Made by a program: the position numbers and the translations under genes. The notes beneath the pieces were generated by a model. That model did no database searches and had not been told where the DNA came from. It worked only from the letters and a program-made list of their open reading frames with translations. From positions 24,939,653-25,003,652 of the forward strand of contig NC_079478.1 of NCBI RefSeq assembly GCF_026230105.1: 64,000 bases of DNA, given 5' to 3'. Numbering within the stretch: the first letter of the stretch is position 1; every line of letters begins with the position of its first letter. Positions 32,150 to 44,900 of the stretch are shown one piece after another. This DNA is from Diorhabda sublineata (Eukaryota > Arthropoda > Insecta > Coleoptera > Chrysomelidae).

Positions 32150-32565
32150 AACTTATTAAATTAAATGGAGCAATTTATACGCTCTATGGAGGAAATTGTT
32201 GGATGAATTGTTGAAGAATGTACCGTTGAATATTAAACAACATATGTGGTTTCAACACGATGAGGCATCTGTTCATTTAGCTGCAACGACAACAAATTAC
32301 TTAAACAGACGTTTTAGTTGTTGGTTTCCAAGATCACCTGACTTAAATCCTATCGATTTTTTCATATGGGGCTACATGAAGTCCTCAGTGTATGAAACAA
32401 TCATGGAATCTGAACAAGCTCTAATAGCTAGAATCCAAGTTGCAACAGAAATCATTCAATCCCATTCAGATTTATTCTCAAAGACACGTTTTTCAATGAC
32501 AAAATGGTGTAATTGTGTATGGAAAAAAGCGGCCAACAGTTTGAACAACTATTGTAATTTTGTTA
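32150..32565 (+). pseudogene. mariner transposase C-terminal part
   Basis: From 32196 it reads LDELLKNVPLNIKQHMWFQH, then DEASVHLAATTTNYLNRRF (second catalytic Asp). Next are WFPRSPDLNPIDFFIWGYMK (third Asp) and SSVYETIMESEQALIARIQV, ending near KWCNCVWKKAANSLNN at about 32550. Only 26 residues separate the two Asp, not 34, because the usual Gly/Arg-rich IGRGGP segment is missing. The N-terminal half, including the first Asp, is absent. Just upstream, near 32160-32195, the frame shifts. Non-functional. Confidence 0.88.
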
Positions 32566-32926
32566 TTGTTTTAATACAGTGTTGTTTATATTTAATTTGT
32601 GCTATTATTATTTTTATTTTCTTTGCAAATTTTGTTATTATTGTAATACATTTTAGTTTGAAATTGAGATTATCCAATAATTTTTATTTGTTTTGAACTA
32701 CTCACGCTTAACGATTATTCGAAATTAAATGATTAATTAATTAATTTGTAAATTACTTACGTGCTTGCAGTCTTTTGTTTAGAGGCAAATTTCTACAAAA
32801 CCGTTCATTTTAGTTCCATAAAAGCTTGTCAGTTTTTTAACTAAAAATAATCAGGCATAAAACAAAATTGAAAAAATAATTTGCTCCAGTGGAGTGAAAA
32901 ATAGGGGCATAAAAGTGATAACTAAT
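32529..32926 (+). repeat. Right arm of long inverted repeat
   Basis: Reverse complement of the left arm. It starts GCGGCCAACAGTTTGAACAA inside the transposase end and finishes near AGTGATAACTAAT. Confidence 0.9.
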
Positions 32927-33850
32927 TATTTATATAATGACTCACTAGAAATTGAGATTCACTCTCTTCGTTTTGTCGTTGGGAATTTTAATTTACAGAA
33001 ACTTCTCGTCAATTGCTTGCTTTTCAGATTTCCTATGTTTTAGATGATTTTTGATGTTTTAGTTGGTTGCAAAGGTATTGTACTCTTGGGTACACTTATA
33101 AACTTGTAGTTTTCAGATGTGGATGGCTGCTGTATAGCTGAATTTGAAATTTACTGTGAAGTTTCCAGAATGATTAGCTGCGAGTCTGTATTATCAATTT
33201 TTAGGATATAACGTAATAACAATCGTCAGGATAACTGAGAAATATCCCATTTTTGGCGAATACCCCTCAATTCAATTACAAGAAATTGGATTATCCGCAG
33301 TTTTTTGACGAAAGCATTTGGTGTTGGAATTATAACCAATAATCTTGAACATTATAGGAGATAATGAATTGATTCTAATGTATCACACACTCTATAATAG
33401 TAACCCAAATTAACTAACAAATGGTATGAGCTTATAATGAGCCCAATTTCATGCAAAATCCTTAGTTCACATCCCTAAATGTGATATATTACTTTATGCG
33501 ATTTCTATCCATTTTCACAAAAATAATCTTTTTCTTTCAAATCATATTCACACTCATCCGAAGTTTCGTTGCGTTTGTATGTTTTTTTTTAAATGAAATC
33601 AATGTATAAAATACTAAAGTTACAAATAAGCAACGAACCTTTTTTAAATTGTAGTATTTCGCAAATATTTGGAGAAATTCTATGTCAATAGATGGTAGAA
33701 GTTTCAGGATGTAGACGTTTAATGTCAGTAAAAATGAAGAAATTGAAGTGTATCAAAAAACTGAATATTACTGAAGATTCACTGCGCATATTTCTTTTCA
33801 TTAATTGAACTGAAGATAACTTTTATCAAAATATAATAATGTTGTGTAAA
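32927..33850. other. No gene seen
   Basis: AT-rich, no recognised family. Confidence 0.45.
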
Positions 33851-33852
33851 TA

Positions 33853-34770
33853 CACTATAGCCCCACTAATCCGTGCTAATTGGGCTAGGGGCTGGTTCGG
33901 ATTGCAGAAAATTCGGATTAACTGAACAATCGTTTTCAAAGGAAAAAGATTCTGATTAAACAGTGTTTTGTACATATTTATAAATGACAAAACATTTCCC
34001 TACCTTTATATCGTATCATTCAAATGCTAAATGGAGAAAGAATAAAAACTGGACAACGGAAAGAATTGACAAAACATGGTATGTAACCAAGTATATTGAC
34101 GAAAGAGGATGCGTTGAGTCATCTACGTCGCGTGGCGTTCATTTTTCCTCTTTTCCTCCGCTTGACAATTTTTTCCACAGCAGGTTCATCTGCCTCAGTT
34201 TCAGTTGTAGTGTTCGTGTGTTGTCTAAGACTACATAATTTTGTACATATTTTTCCTCTGTTGATAACATTCTTAGTTATTAAAAATAATGGCTACCGGT
34301 ACCGAAATTCTTGAAAATCGCCAAACATTCGCCAAGTCGATGAAGCTCTCTATTTATGGTTTATTTAAGAGAGAGAAAAAGGTAGACCCTTAAGTGGACC
34401 TCTTGTTTAAAAAAAGGCTATGCAACTAAACAATTCAATGAATGGTGATCAATCGTTTTCTGCAAGCAATGGGTGGTTTAACCGTTGGAAATTTCGTCAT
34501 GGTGTCCTCCAGTTGACAGTAACTGGAGAGCAGTTATCTCCAAATAATGCTGCGGCACAAGCTTATCGGGATAAGCTCACTGCTATTATTACTGAGAGAG
34601 GATATTCTCTTCAGCACGTTTACAAGCCCGACGAAACCGGCTTAAATGTCAAGGCGTTGTCAAACAAAAGTTTAGCTTCACAGCGGGAAACCCGGGTCCC
34701 TGGGTTTAAAATGAGCAAAGAACAAGCCACATCGATGGCATGTAGTGATGCCGCCGGAAACTACTAATTA
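33853..34770 (+). mobile_element. Tigger/pogo-type transposon, 5' part
   Basis: The left end CACTATAGCCCCACTAATCC follows TA, the pogo/Tigger target. The end region GGTTCGGATT...AAAATTCGGATTAACTGA has the repeated 'attcggatta' style typical of Tigger ends. The transposase relic begins about 480 bases in. The right part, including most of the catalytic domain and the right inverted end, is missing. Confidence 0.75.
34330..34767 (+). pseudogene. Tigger/jerky-like transposase, CENP-B domain and first Asp
   Basis: One frame runs from about 34330: RQVDEALYLWFI-stop-EREKGRPLSGPLV-stop-KKAMQLNNSM, then GWFNRWKFRHGVLQL (CENP-B type HTH) and GEQLSPNNAAAQAYRDKL. Next comes YKPDETGLNVKALSNKSLAS, where the Asp of DETGL is the first catalytic residue. 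Then PGFKMSKEQATSMACSDAAG and a stop at 34767. Two in-frame TAA codons at 34366 and 34408 inactivate it. The other two catalytic positions are gone. Related host genes are JRK/TIGD/CENP-B (family knowledge), but nothing here suggests domestication. Confidence 0.88.
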
Positions 34771-37700
34771 CTATTGATAATGATCGGTAAATCCGATGGC
34801 ATTTAAGCATGTAAACATGAACGTTTACTTGAGAAACCCCAAATATCAATCACAATTTTTTTTTGTCAGAAGTATTCATACTTCATATTGAGACATTTGT
34901 CTTTTTAGACACTTTTTTCAGCTTCAATTATCAATTCCCCAAACGGTATGAAAATTGAAGATATAAATAAATCATAAATAGCTATTATCAGTTGACTGGG
35001 ATATATAATATTATATCATTAATTTCCAACATACCTCATGAAAACATTCTCAAATGCATCACTTCAGATCAAACAAAAATCGGCCTTTCATAAAAAATAT
35101 ACAGTATTTCCTTTATACCCAGTTCCATTGATATAATCTACTCAGAATGGGCTATTTATGGTTCAGAAAATGTTTCTGCCTTGAACGTTCAATGTGAAAT
35201 TGGGTTTGATTGTTAACGATTATATTGCTGGTTATATGTATTCGATATGTTCATTGAAATATAATATTTGAAATGTAACAGATATTGAATTATCAAGATA
35301 AATCACGGATATTGAGCATGAACATTATGTTTTTTCCAATGATTTATTCGTTGAATATTGTGAAAGCTTTTTTATTCACAACAAAATTCAAACTGGAAAT
35401 AAATACGACTAGTTAGCTAACAGGATGTTATTATCTGAAAATTCAACTGGAACTGATTGATGAAATTGTATTTTATTTCCAAACTGTAGCCACTGTCCTC
35501 TAAATTCATATAGGCTGCAAGCGTCTACTTTCATTGAGTTTCGATGCATTATTCAATTTTGTTAGCTCAGCTCAAATATGTTTTGCGAACTTCACAAAGG
35601 ATCTAACAGAAAGTTCTTCTTTGATTTTGATTAAAATATAAAATTTTCCTATGCAAATATGAGACAAATGGTGTACCAATTTCACCAACAATACACATAC
35701 ATATATGAAGAAAACTCTGCTTGCAATAACAGTTGAAATGTGGAATTGATTTTGACTGAGTCCAGTGTGAAGTATATAAGTAAAATTATTATTCATTGAT
35801 AATTTGAATACCTAGACACCGCACAATCTCACAAGTCTATATTTATGTGTGAATAACTAGATAAAAAATCACAATCGACTTCTAGTTACCAATGTTTTCA
35901 CATACAACATTCTCAAAGTACTACTACTGTATAATCGCCATTGGTGAATCGATGAATTGATTTGATTCCTAGAAATTATTATTCAATCATGATTTTGGTT
36001 TATGATTACCCTAATAATGAAGCGTTATTTTCAGCTATATTGAAAAATCACTTTCAATCATGCGATCAGTGATCAATAATTGATCTAATGGTCTATGTTT
36101 CAGAAAATATTTCTGACAATAATGATTCACTCATATTTTTGTTATTTGAAGTAGATAAAATTTCATTTTTCATTTCTCCATAGTACGGAAAGAAATATTA
36201 TCGATTTCATCATATGAACGGCATAAAATCTGCAAACTTTTCACTAAAAAATAGTTTGAAGGGAAAAACAGATATAACATATGATCCATTACATAATTAT
36301 ATAATCTACTAATAAAGGAGATAATGGGGAGTAATGGGGAATAATTATAAGAAAAATATGTATTCCAAAAAATAAACATTTTTAATTGTAATGAAATTTT
36401 CCATTCACATTTTTCACTTATATTGGAGTTAGGTATATGTTTGAGTGAACATTGTTTAAAAGGGATATTACAACTAAACCTAATCGACCATAATTTTGGA
36501 TCCTGTCACAGTATATTTAATTGCAAGGAAGTCTTAGTAGACTCAGTAATGATAGGTTCAGTACTAAATTCAGAGCCTATTGATAGAAGCGGTGATATAC
36601 CCTTAAGTTGTTTTTATTTTTATCGAGTTATCTTGGATTTTGAGAACTGAAACTGAAGATTATTTTCCTAGTTTAATGGTATGATTGTTCATAAAAAACT
36701 TGCTGTCCATAACAAAAATTTTCAAAAATAAATTCATTAGTTGTATCAATGATTTGGTGTTTTCATTTCAAAAGATAATTTTCAACTTGGAATATTGGCT
36801 ACAAATAACTTCATTATTTACGTACTGAGCTATAATAGATTGAATAAATATCGATTTTTTTGTTTCGGGCGTTTTTTTTCTGTATGTTTCCCGTTATTTT
36901 GAACAAAATTGGGAAAATGCACTTTTTACAATATTAATATTTTTTGTAATACTCTTTCGCCATTTTGAGTTTGACTTTGGACCGCGATATTAAATTTTTA
37001 ACTTCTATTTCGCCATGATTCTTGGTTTGAAACTACGTCATATTTATATATAAGTTCATGAGGAAGTTATTTCGAACTAGGTAATGGATGTTGTGGAATT
37101 GTAGAAACTAAATACCAAAGTATACTTTTTTTATCATTTATTGTACAAGTTTCGTCCATTGCTTTTTATTTGTGCCATATTTTTTGCTCACTTTTACTTA
37201 TTTATTCTCTACAGATTTTCCAATACTGTATTATTTTACATTTTGTTTGCTTTTCCTCTATTTTTTATTGTGCTGATTATGGTTTTTTTCCTATTAATTC
37301 AATCATCTGTCTCTGAAGACGATAACATCTGAAGGCATGACATACAGTGTAATATTAAGAATTGAGCACTTATCATATCCTTCAACCTTTAAAACTGTTT
37401 ATCGTTCTTTTCATATCAATTCTTGAAACCGTTTCACTCTCCATATTTATATTTTCGTGCTTTCACTTGAATTGTTGGTCTGATATCTTATACGTAGTTC
37501 ATACCACCAAAGACCTCTTTTCACGAGATAAATCTAGGGAAATTAGCCGCAAGTTTGTGGAAAGGATATGAAATAATCAAGGTTATTTTCATTGACCAAA
37601 TTCCTGGATAGATACATTCTTGATATTGTTGTTGTAATTGTGTAGCTATGGGTGTCTTTTGTTGCCTATTGGCATCTTCTAATTTGGATGAGACTCCTCT

Positions 37701-39640
37701 TATCATGAATGTAATTTGGTTATTTTATCGAATATTGGATATTGAATATTGAATATCCTCAATGGTAGTTTAATCTAATCTAATTCTTAAAAATAGAATG
37801 TGCACATAGGGGCGAAGATATTTTTCTATAAACAAATTGTTAAAATTTGTCATATCGTAATATTTCAGTTTTCATTTCAAAAATTTGTTCCGAAATAGAT
37901 AGTTTTTTCATTTTATATTAAAGAAAAATATTTATATCGGCAAATGACAAAATTTACATTTGTGTATCCTTTATAAATGAGTCACACTGTATTTGGAATA
38001 CTTTGAATACATTACGTGATTCTTAACTTCTTATGACTCAGGAAATTCCATGCAACTTGCTTAACGCGGTTCTAATTTTATGCCATATATTATAGAATTA
38101 GCACATTCCCTATATTAAGGTTTTAATAGAAATTTCTAGACGACGACCCTACAATTTTATTTCAGTCGAGATGAAATATTACTAGCTCTAACAGAAATTT
38201 CCAACATTTTTGTACTCTTCTACGTGCCCAATCGTCATGATGTAAGGTTCAGTAGGTTTTCAAATATTCTTCAATCTATTTACTTGTCATGGAACATTAT
38301 ATTCCTGAATGAAATATACAGCTGCTCGCTTGTGATTTAGGTCAAATATGAAGGTGATATAGTTTTTATTTGAGTGAATATGGATCTACAGAAACAACAT
38401 GCATCTAAGGTCTTCATATAAAAGAATAATTGCACTGAACAGAAAAGATTGATCTTTTAGGAATAAATCGATGATGATGGTAGGGAGAAGAAAATAGTCA
38501 AAAATGCTGCCACGTCAGTAATATTTCTTCAGTACGCATTCCAAACTGATTTATGTACTATTACCTTTGTTGTATATAATGCGTTATGAAACGAAATATC
38601 TCCTCAAACATTTCCAGCTAATTTGCACATTTCAAATTATTTAAAGAAGAACAGCTTCAGTTTACACAGAAAAAAAAGGAATCTTGATTTATTATTGCAT
38701 ATAAAAATTTGTTGAAAAGGAACAAACCGGAGAGATTTCAATATCGGAATACAGAGAATTATAGAAAATATTTTTTCATAATGAATAAATATCTATATAA
38801 AATATACCAAAATCCTCATTATAAAAGACTGGGTTACTTACAGTTATTCCTTACCATAGTCTATTCTAAAGAAGGATCTTTTATGTTTTGAAATGTGTTT
38901 TGATATTGATAAAATTCAAAATTGAGATTCAATTTTATTCAAAAAATTCAGTAAGTATCTATAATTGGCATTTGTAATATAAATTTGATTCTTGGAAGAT
39001 GGAAATAATTGTTAATTTAATCACAAATGCATTCACTACAATTGAAAAATGATATGAAATCAAGATTTTATATGACTTGATAATTTTCCACATTAAATGT
39101 AGATAGTTCTCTAGATATTTATGTTTTGTTCGTTGTTATTTTTATAATTATATCATGGTTTGTTCTCTCAATTCATGTGATTGGAATCTACGAATAGAAT
39201 GAAACTTTCAATTGAACTTTTTCATCTTATCCCACAATATTTGTTTCCATGGGAAACTTCCCATACCATAATTGAAGAAGAAGAAAGACATTGGAATATT
39301 CAATGTACCGTTACTCCTGTTGTTTCAGCTCCCCAAAATATTTATGGTGGTAGTATGGATATATTATGTCCAGTACGAATTTCACCTAAGGCTCCAAAAA
39401 TACCAACTATTCCAAAATATTCGATACTCATACTAACCCAAACAATAACTTGGAAAAAGAATTAGTCCGTCAAACCGAAATGCTAATTGCTTATTGAAAT
39501 TGCTCTGAATATTTCTCTTCAACTCCTCATACAAAGAAATTACTGTGAATTTATAACTGTGGTAGTTATTTTCCACTTATTCTATATTCATTTGATCCAT
39601 CGGAGAGATTTTTTCCTTACTCTACTAACTTGTTCCAAAC
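34771..39640. other. No gene seen (4.9 kb)
   Basis: Long AT-rich stretch. Frames at 35572-35796, 36170-36379, 36423-36650, 37141-37332, 37362-37571 and 39181-39465 were read; none shows a family motif. No element ends or RNA genes were recognised. This could be true intergenic or intronic host DNA. Confidence 0.45.
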
Positions 39641-39649
39641 GTCCTTCAA

Positions 39650-39970
39650 TTAAGCAAAGATGACCCAAGGAAATGGAAGTTTACTGGATACTCGCCATTT
39701 AACTACAATCTTAAAAATATCGAAGAAACTCTCGACAGCTCTTATCATATCTGCAAAGAAACCGAAGGAAACCGCCGATTACCTCCTCTGTGAGTGAGAA
39801 GCTATCTATAGACAAAGACTGCGGTACTTACATTCAAGCCAGAAGAGGTAAGTTGCATAGCCCCAAGACAAGTAGCTCACTTTGCAAAGTCGTTGCCACC
39901 TGAATGGTAAATAAGCCAGGGTGAACAATAGATCAATAGGCCATCTAAACGCCCTAGATTATCTGATCTT
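39650..39970 (+). pseudogene. Non-LTR retrotransposon 3' fragment (Cys motif after RNase H)
   Basis: Near 39750-39920 the plus strand reads YHICKETEG, then in a second frame ADYLLCE-stop-EAIYRQRLRYL, then in a third PEEVSCIAPRQVAHFAKSLP. Together these resemble the C-terminal CxxC...H...C region of R1/LOA-like pol (C..C.E.EET..HLLCEC.A....R...LG...). The RT and RNase H domains are not present. Three frames are needed, so it is decayed. Confidence 0.6.
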
Positions 39971-40570
39971 ATCTGACCCAAATTGGGATGAGATTTGAAT
40001 GAAAATATTGGAAATATAAAAATTTCTAAAGACTATGTATTGAAAATGTTAATTAAGAAAGATATATTAATGAAAAAATAAATCTGAGTTTGAAATATAC
40101 AGACATAATTATGAACAAATTTATTGAGGGTAAATGCTCATTTTCAATGTGTGTACGTGTATATAAAAAAATCGTTGTGATATGGAGTATCCAAGTCAAT
40201 TGGACATGGATGTTATCCTTTTTATTCAAAAGTGATTGATGATAAATACTAAAGACATAAACAAATAATATATCAAGTTACCAGAACAAAAAGATCCCTA
40301 ACCAGAAAACCTTTTCTCACAATAACTTTCTCTACACAAATTATTCCAATGAACTTAGAAAGAGAGATAATGGACATAATATATAATCAGAATTTTCTAA
40401 TTGTTAAAAAACTGAAAAACTAGTTTAGACAAATATCAACAGTGTATAAAGCATCGTACGAGATTAAAGGGAATCCATGGAGCATACAACTCTTGATTAC
40501 ATTGAGGTTAAATACTGAGTGGCCTCAAATATTTATTTATCACTCATAACATAAGTTTATTGAAAGTCGC
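39971..40570. other. No gene seen
   Basis: AT-rich. The 5' end of the downstream mariner should lie here, but no copy of its CAGAGTGGAGTTTT end was found. Confidence 0.4.
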
Positions 40571-40571
40571 A

Positions 40572-41575
40572 ATGGATCGTTTATCGAAAAAAGAACGAAT
40601 TGATATTTTAATGATATCTGAATATGGTGATAGGCGTTAACAAGAAACGTGTAATATCTTTAAGAATTTATATCCTTACTGAAATCATATAATAAGATTT
40701 ACTGTCAGTAAATTAGTAAAAAGTTTAACTCTACTGGTTCAGTAAAAGATTTATCCAAATCAGGGCGCAGAAGAACTGCTTCAACTGAAAACAAATCTTT
40801 AGATTTTTGTGTCCTGTTAGAAGACACGATCCACACTTGAGTACTAGACAAATATCCAGAGGACTTGACATTTCGCAAAAATCCGTAATGAAAATTTTAC
40901 GTGATAATAAATTCCATCCATATAAAGTAGCGTTGGTTCAAGAGTTGTCAGATCATGATTTTGACTTGAAGAGTTTGCAGACCTAATGATGGAAAAATGT
41001 TAGAATCAAAAGGATCCAATTTTTTTAAGTAATGTTATGTTTTGCGATAAGGCCACTTTTTGTATTAATTCAAACATAAATCGACATAATTGTAGATACT
41101 GCTCACGTAACAATCCTCGTTGGATTCGTGAATCCCACACCCAATATCCCGAAAAACTGAATGTATGGGCTGGAATAATAGGCGAAGGGAATTTAAATGG
41201 TCCGGCGTATTTAGATTCATTGGAAAATAGTATTATACCTGAGTTGACTCGGATATTTCCAAATACAAGTAAGACAATATTTGGCTACTACAAGATGGTG
41301 CCCGACCTCACTATGCGTGTGTGGTGAGGTGGGGTAATACCTAAATAATGTGCTTCGCAGAGAATGGATTGGAAGGTGTGGTTTTATCGAATGGCCCCCG
41401 CTATCACCCGACATGAACCTTTTATCATCGTTTATAAAACAAAACCTGACAATATTCAGAAAGATAGGATTACCACAGAGATAGGAAGAATTGAGTAGTC
41501 AGGGATGCTGCAAAATGTATTGTTTTGAAGTTTTAAATATCGCATGGCTTGTTGTATTGAACTTACTAACAATAG
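40572..41575 (+). pseudogene. mariner-type transposase, copy A
   Basis: Starts MDRLSKKERIDILMISEYGD. N-terminal HTH pieces: TVSKLV-KKFNSTGSVKDLSK and RQISRGLDISQKSVMKILRD. Catalytic part: VMFCDKATFCINSNINRHNC (first Asp), NPRWIRESHTQYPEKLNVWA, NLNGPAYLDSLENSIIPELT, a QDGARPHYA-like segment near 41290 (second Asp) and WPPLSPDMN near 41390 (third Asp). There are stops at about 40638 and frameshifts near 40690, 40830, 40970, 41275 and 41330. About ten residues (NKIICPFFIE in copy B) are deleted after GIIG, and a larger deletion follows SPDMN. Ends near 41570 by comparison with copy B. Confidence 0.88.
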
Positions 41576-41983
41576 ATCTTTTTACGAGATTTGTATTAGC
41601 ACACAAAAATTTGAAAGAATATTCAAATTAAATGAATTTATTCAATATTAGCCATCTAAATGTACAATATTTATTGTAATTTTGGTAGAGATACTGTAAA
41701 TGTAGCTATAACTCCGAAATTATGGCATTTAGTATAGAGAATATTATATTTAAAAAAAAAATCAGAATTTCTTAAGGATTCCTAAAAACGAAATATATAG
41801 GGTGATCCAGTTGTAATAACAAGGTGCATCATTTTTCCGGAATAAGGGAAGATGTGACAACAATGTAGATACCATCATAATACCGACCATATCACAATAC
41901 GCTTGCGCACAAAAATTTTTAAAAATCGTACAAGCCGTTTCCGAGATAATCGACGCGTTCCATATATAAAACTCCACTCTGTA
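40572..41983 (+). mobile_element. mariner-type element, copy A
   Basis: Holds a full-span but broken transposase gene and an intact-looking 3' end. The 3' end read inward is TACAGAGTGGAGTTTTATAT (from 41983), then ATTATCTCGGAAACGG and a roughly 200-base conserved block ending near 41765. The same block is found at the 3' end of copy B (62408-62600), so the boundary is set by comparison of two copies. The 5' inverted end was not found. Confidence 0.85.
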
Positions 41984-44900
41984 CATTTTTAATTCACTTT
42001 CGTGAAATTATTCTAATTTAAAAAAATTTTATATGAATAAATTGTATATGAAAGGCTTCAACAATCACAAATAAGTATCAAGACTTAATAACTTCTACGA
42101 AAGTTTTGGGACAAATCGATCATAATCTTGGTTATAACGTAATAAATCGAACTTTTAACTTTAATCAATTTCTTGCCTATCCAACAATTTTGTTCAAGCA
42201 AATTAATGACGCACTTAACTTGTTCAAAAATATTGACGGGGAAACTCCTTTTCAAATAAAATCAAGTTTCTGATCGAATATTGAATGCACAAGCAACTGA
42301 AATATCTCGGTTCATTTAACAAACATCTTGAGGTTGTTTCGACTAAACTAAGTGGATATCCAAGTATATAATGGCAGTCTAATGAAATAGTTGTGACAAA
42401 ACTTTCAAGATGTATATAATAGAGGACATAATAGTAATAAAAGTTTGGAGTATTTTCGTAAAAGATCTTTTAAAAGGAGTTGATATAAAAGTGTTGAATT
42501 TATGCAGGCAATAAATGATGATGAAAGCTGAAAGCTTTGTGCAGTATTCTGGGAAGGTACTTTTGAAACTAAAATAAGATTATACATTCAATTATTCTAC
42601 TAAAAATAGTAAAAATATGATCGTTTTAATACTAATTCCAAAACTTATCGGTTATAAATATAAAAGTATTTCCAATCATTGAACACTATATTTCAACCAG
42701 AGGTATCATAGAAAAAAGTTAAACTGGAAATGGGATGGACTGGAAATTTATTAGTGACCTCATCATCATTTACATTGATATTGAAATTGGTACCTAAATA
42801 ATTTTTCATGTAGAATTGCTACCGAGGGTTCACCTCATGAATATAATTTTTACATGAATTTCAATCATACAACATTGCTCTTCCAAATAAAGATATAATT
42901 AAGTATCGATTACTATTATTACTACTTACAATTATATTTTGCACATATTTTCAATAAGTTGTAGTAAGTTCTTATTGTAACAAATGTACAACATATCGGA
43001 ATGAATCTATTTTCATATATTGTTTATTTAGTTGGATTTTAAGAGCTTTTGATTTAACATTACTCAAAATCACATGATGCCATTTGCGAAATGTGTTGTA
43101 TATACGTTCACTTCAATTGATTTCAATGCTATTACTTATGCATATCTAATAATGGCCATTCAGCAGTGTTGACTTGTATCAAATAGAGAACCTTTGAGAT
43201 GATTGAAAGATGAATTATTCCATCAAAAACTTTATAAACAAGCATACCCCGACGGAGTTCACGAAGGTGCTAAAAATGATTTTTTCTATAAATCAGAAGT
43301 TCTCTTTGTAAAGTTCAGTAAATTTCAAAATTTAGAAATATATGAATATCATCGTCAATTTTTTAAAATTCTGGGATCTTTTATTGAAAATGATTTCATT
43401 TGTGGTCCATTAATATCTAATTACCTTCTTTTTTGATTCTGAATTTTATATATGGTGCCCTAATTTTGATTTGGGTTTCAAATGTTATAGTTCTAAAGTG
43501 GAACGCTTTGAATGACAGAAATCGTTATAGCTCAATTAGTCATTAATAACATTTTGGAATACTTCGGTTGAAATATCTCATTGAAATATTTTTCTGTGTG
43601 ACTGGCCTTTTCTTGATTTCCACCTATTACACTCCAATCAATTCTTAAGTGCACACCGTAACATACGACATTATTATACGACATTTCAAGTCTGCAGTAA
43701 ATCGCCCAAAAATATTCTCTTATTTCATTATGTCAGACTATTATTGAACTGCCAAAATCAGACTTCTAAGCATGTCGTTTAATGTGGGCATTTTCCCTTT
43801 TGTAGGTAATTTCAACAACGTTCAAGGATAGACGAACTCTTTTATACGTAGCAGACTCTTATATACTTGGTAATTTAAGATGAACAATGAGGCATTTATC
43901 AGCAGAAAAATCTCGTTTAACAGGTATACAGGATGGATTGTTGGATTTTTTACGAAAATCATAATAATACCGGTAAAATGATATCAGGCGATCCTCCTCA
44001 ATCTTGTTTGCAATTTCTGAATATTAAAATACTACCTGGGATACAGAGCACACATTTGTCGTTTGCTATGCTGAATATTTGGATATTAGCGGGAAACGAC
44101 TTCAAATCCCGTCACTGGGTATGGTTTGAGATTGGAATCGATAGTGTCAACACGTTATCATCTATTGTTACCACAAAGATAGCGTGACATTTCTTTAAAC
44201 ATAAAACTTGTATTTTTATATCAAATAATTTATAGATGAACGTATCCAATGTTCTTATTTATGTAAACAGTTTTTACTCACATGGGGGATGGGATGAATT
44301 TATACTCACGATATCTCTTACAGTACTTAGAGGTTCAACTATTCACTAAGATTTAGGTACATACATAATTGTTAATTTGTTTAAATAGATATAATTTCAA
44401 GTTCTCTTGTCATTGTCCGTATGATCAAATTGTTGACTTACTCATGGCTTCCAAGCCATGAGTAGCTTCCTGACTATCGTTTTATATATCCAAAAGCACA
44501 TTATAGATCCTTCGACTTTGTGTAGAAATTTTATCCATATCAACAGTTACGAGAACATATGGTACACAAACTGCTGGCATATCCGTTTAGCTGAATTGAA
44601 ATAAAACTAGCTTCACGGTCTACATTCTTATGCAGTTCTCATTTATCTTGGTAATAACTTCTTTGAATACTGGTCATTGGGAAGGTTCTAGCAGGTTAAC
44701 ACAAATTCATTCTCCATAATCATCTTCTCTCGAATCGCTTTTTTAGTTAATCAGCAGTTCTTTGCCTAAAACGAGCAGGCAGCCATCTTATTGAGAGAAG
44801 TAAGTAGAATATTCGAAGAAAGTTCGTTAATTAATCTTAGCAGGATCAGTAAGTAGTAAGAAGATTTAATATTCCTTCAATAAAGGCCTAATGATTCATA

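Larger units (their letters stand above)
31454..32926 (+). mobile_element. mariner fold-back with about 400-bp inverted arms
   Basis: A possible outer end CAGGGTGTTTC preceded by TA is at 31452-31454. The arm 31718-32138 is an inverted copy of 32529-32926 over essentially its whole length, with scattered changes. The loop 32139-32528 carries the C-terminal part of a mariner transposase in plus orientation. The right arm starts inside the last transposase codons and continues into 3' non-coding sequence. The left arm is therefore an inverted duplicate of the element's 3' end, not a normal 5' end with its coding sequence. Confidence 0.85.

Noticed and set aside
39181..39465. 94-codon frame with a mixed composition (CTVTPVVSAPQNIYGGSMD...)
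   Set aside because: Composition looks more protein-like than its neighbours, and an exon is possible. I recognise no family and see no clear splice or element context.
41762..41986. 74-codon minus-strand frame
   Set aside because: Exactly the conserved 3' end block of the mariner copy A; the same non-coding block exists in copy B without this frame.
43933..44187. 84-codon frame considered as a possible exon
   Set aside because: No family motif on either strand and no supporting neighbours.
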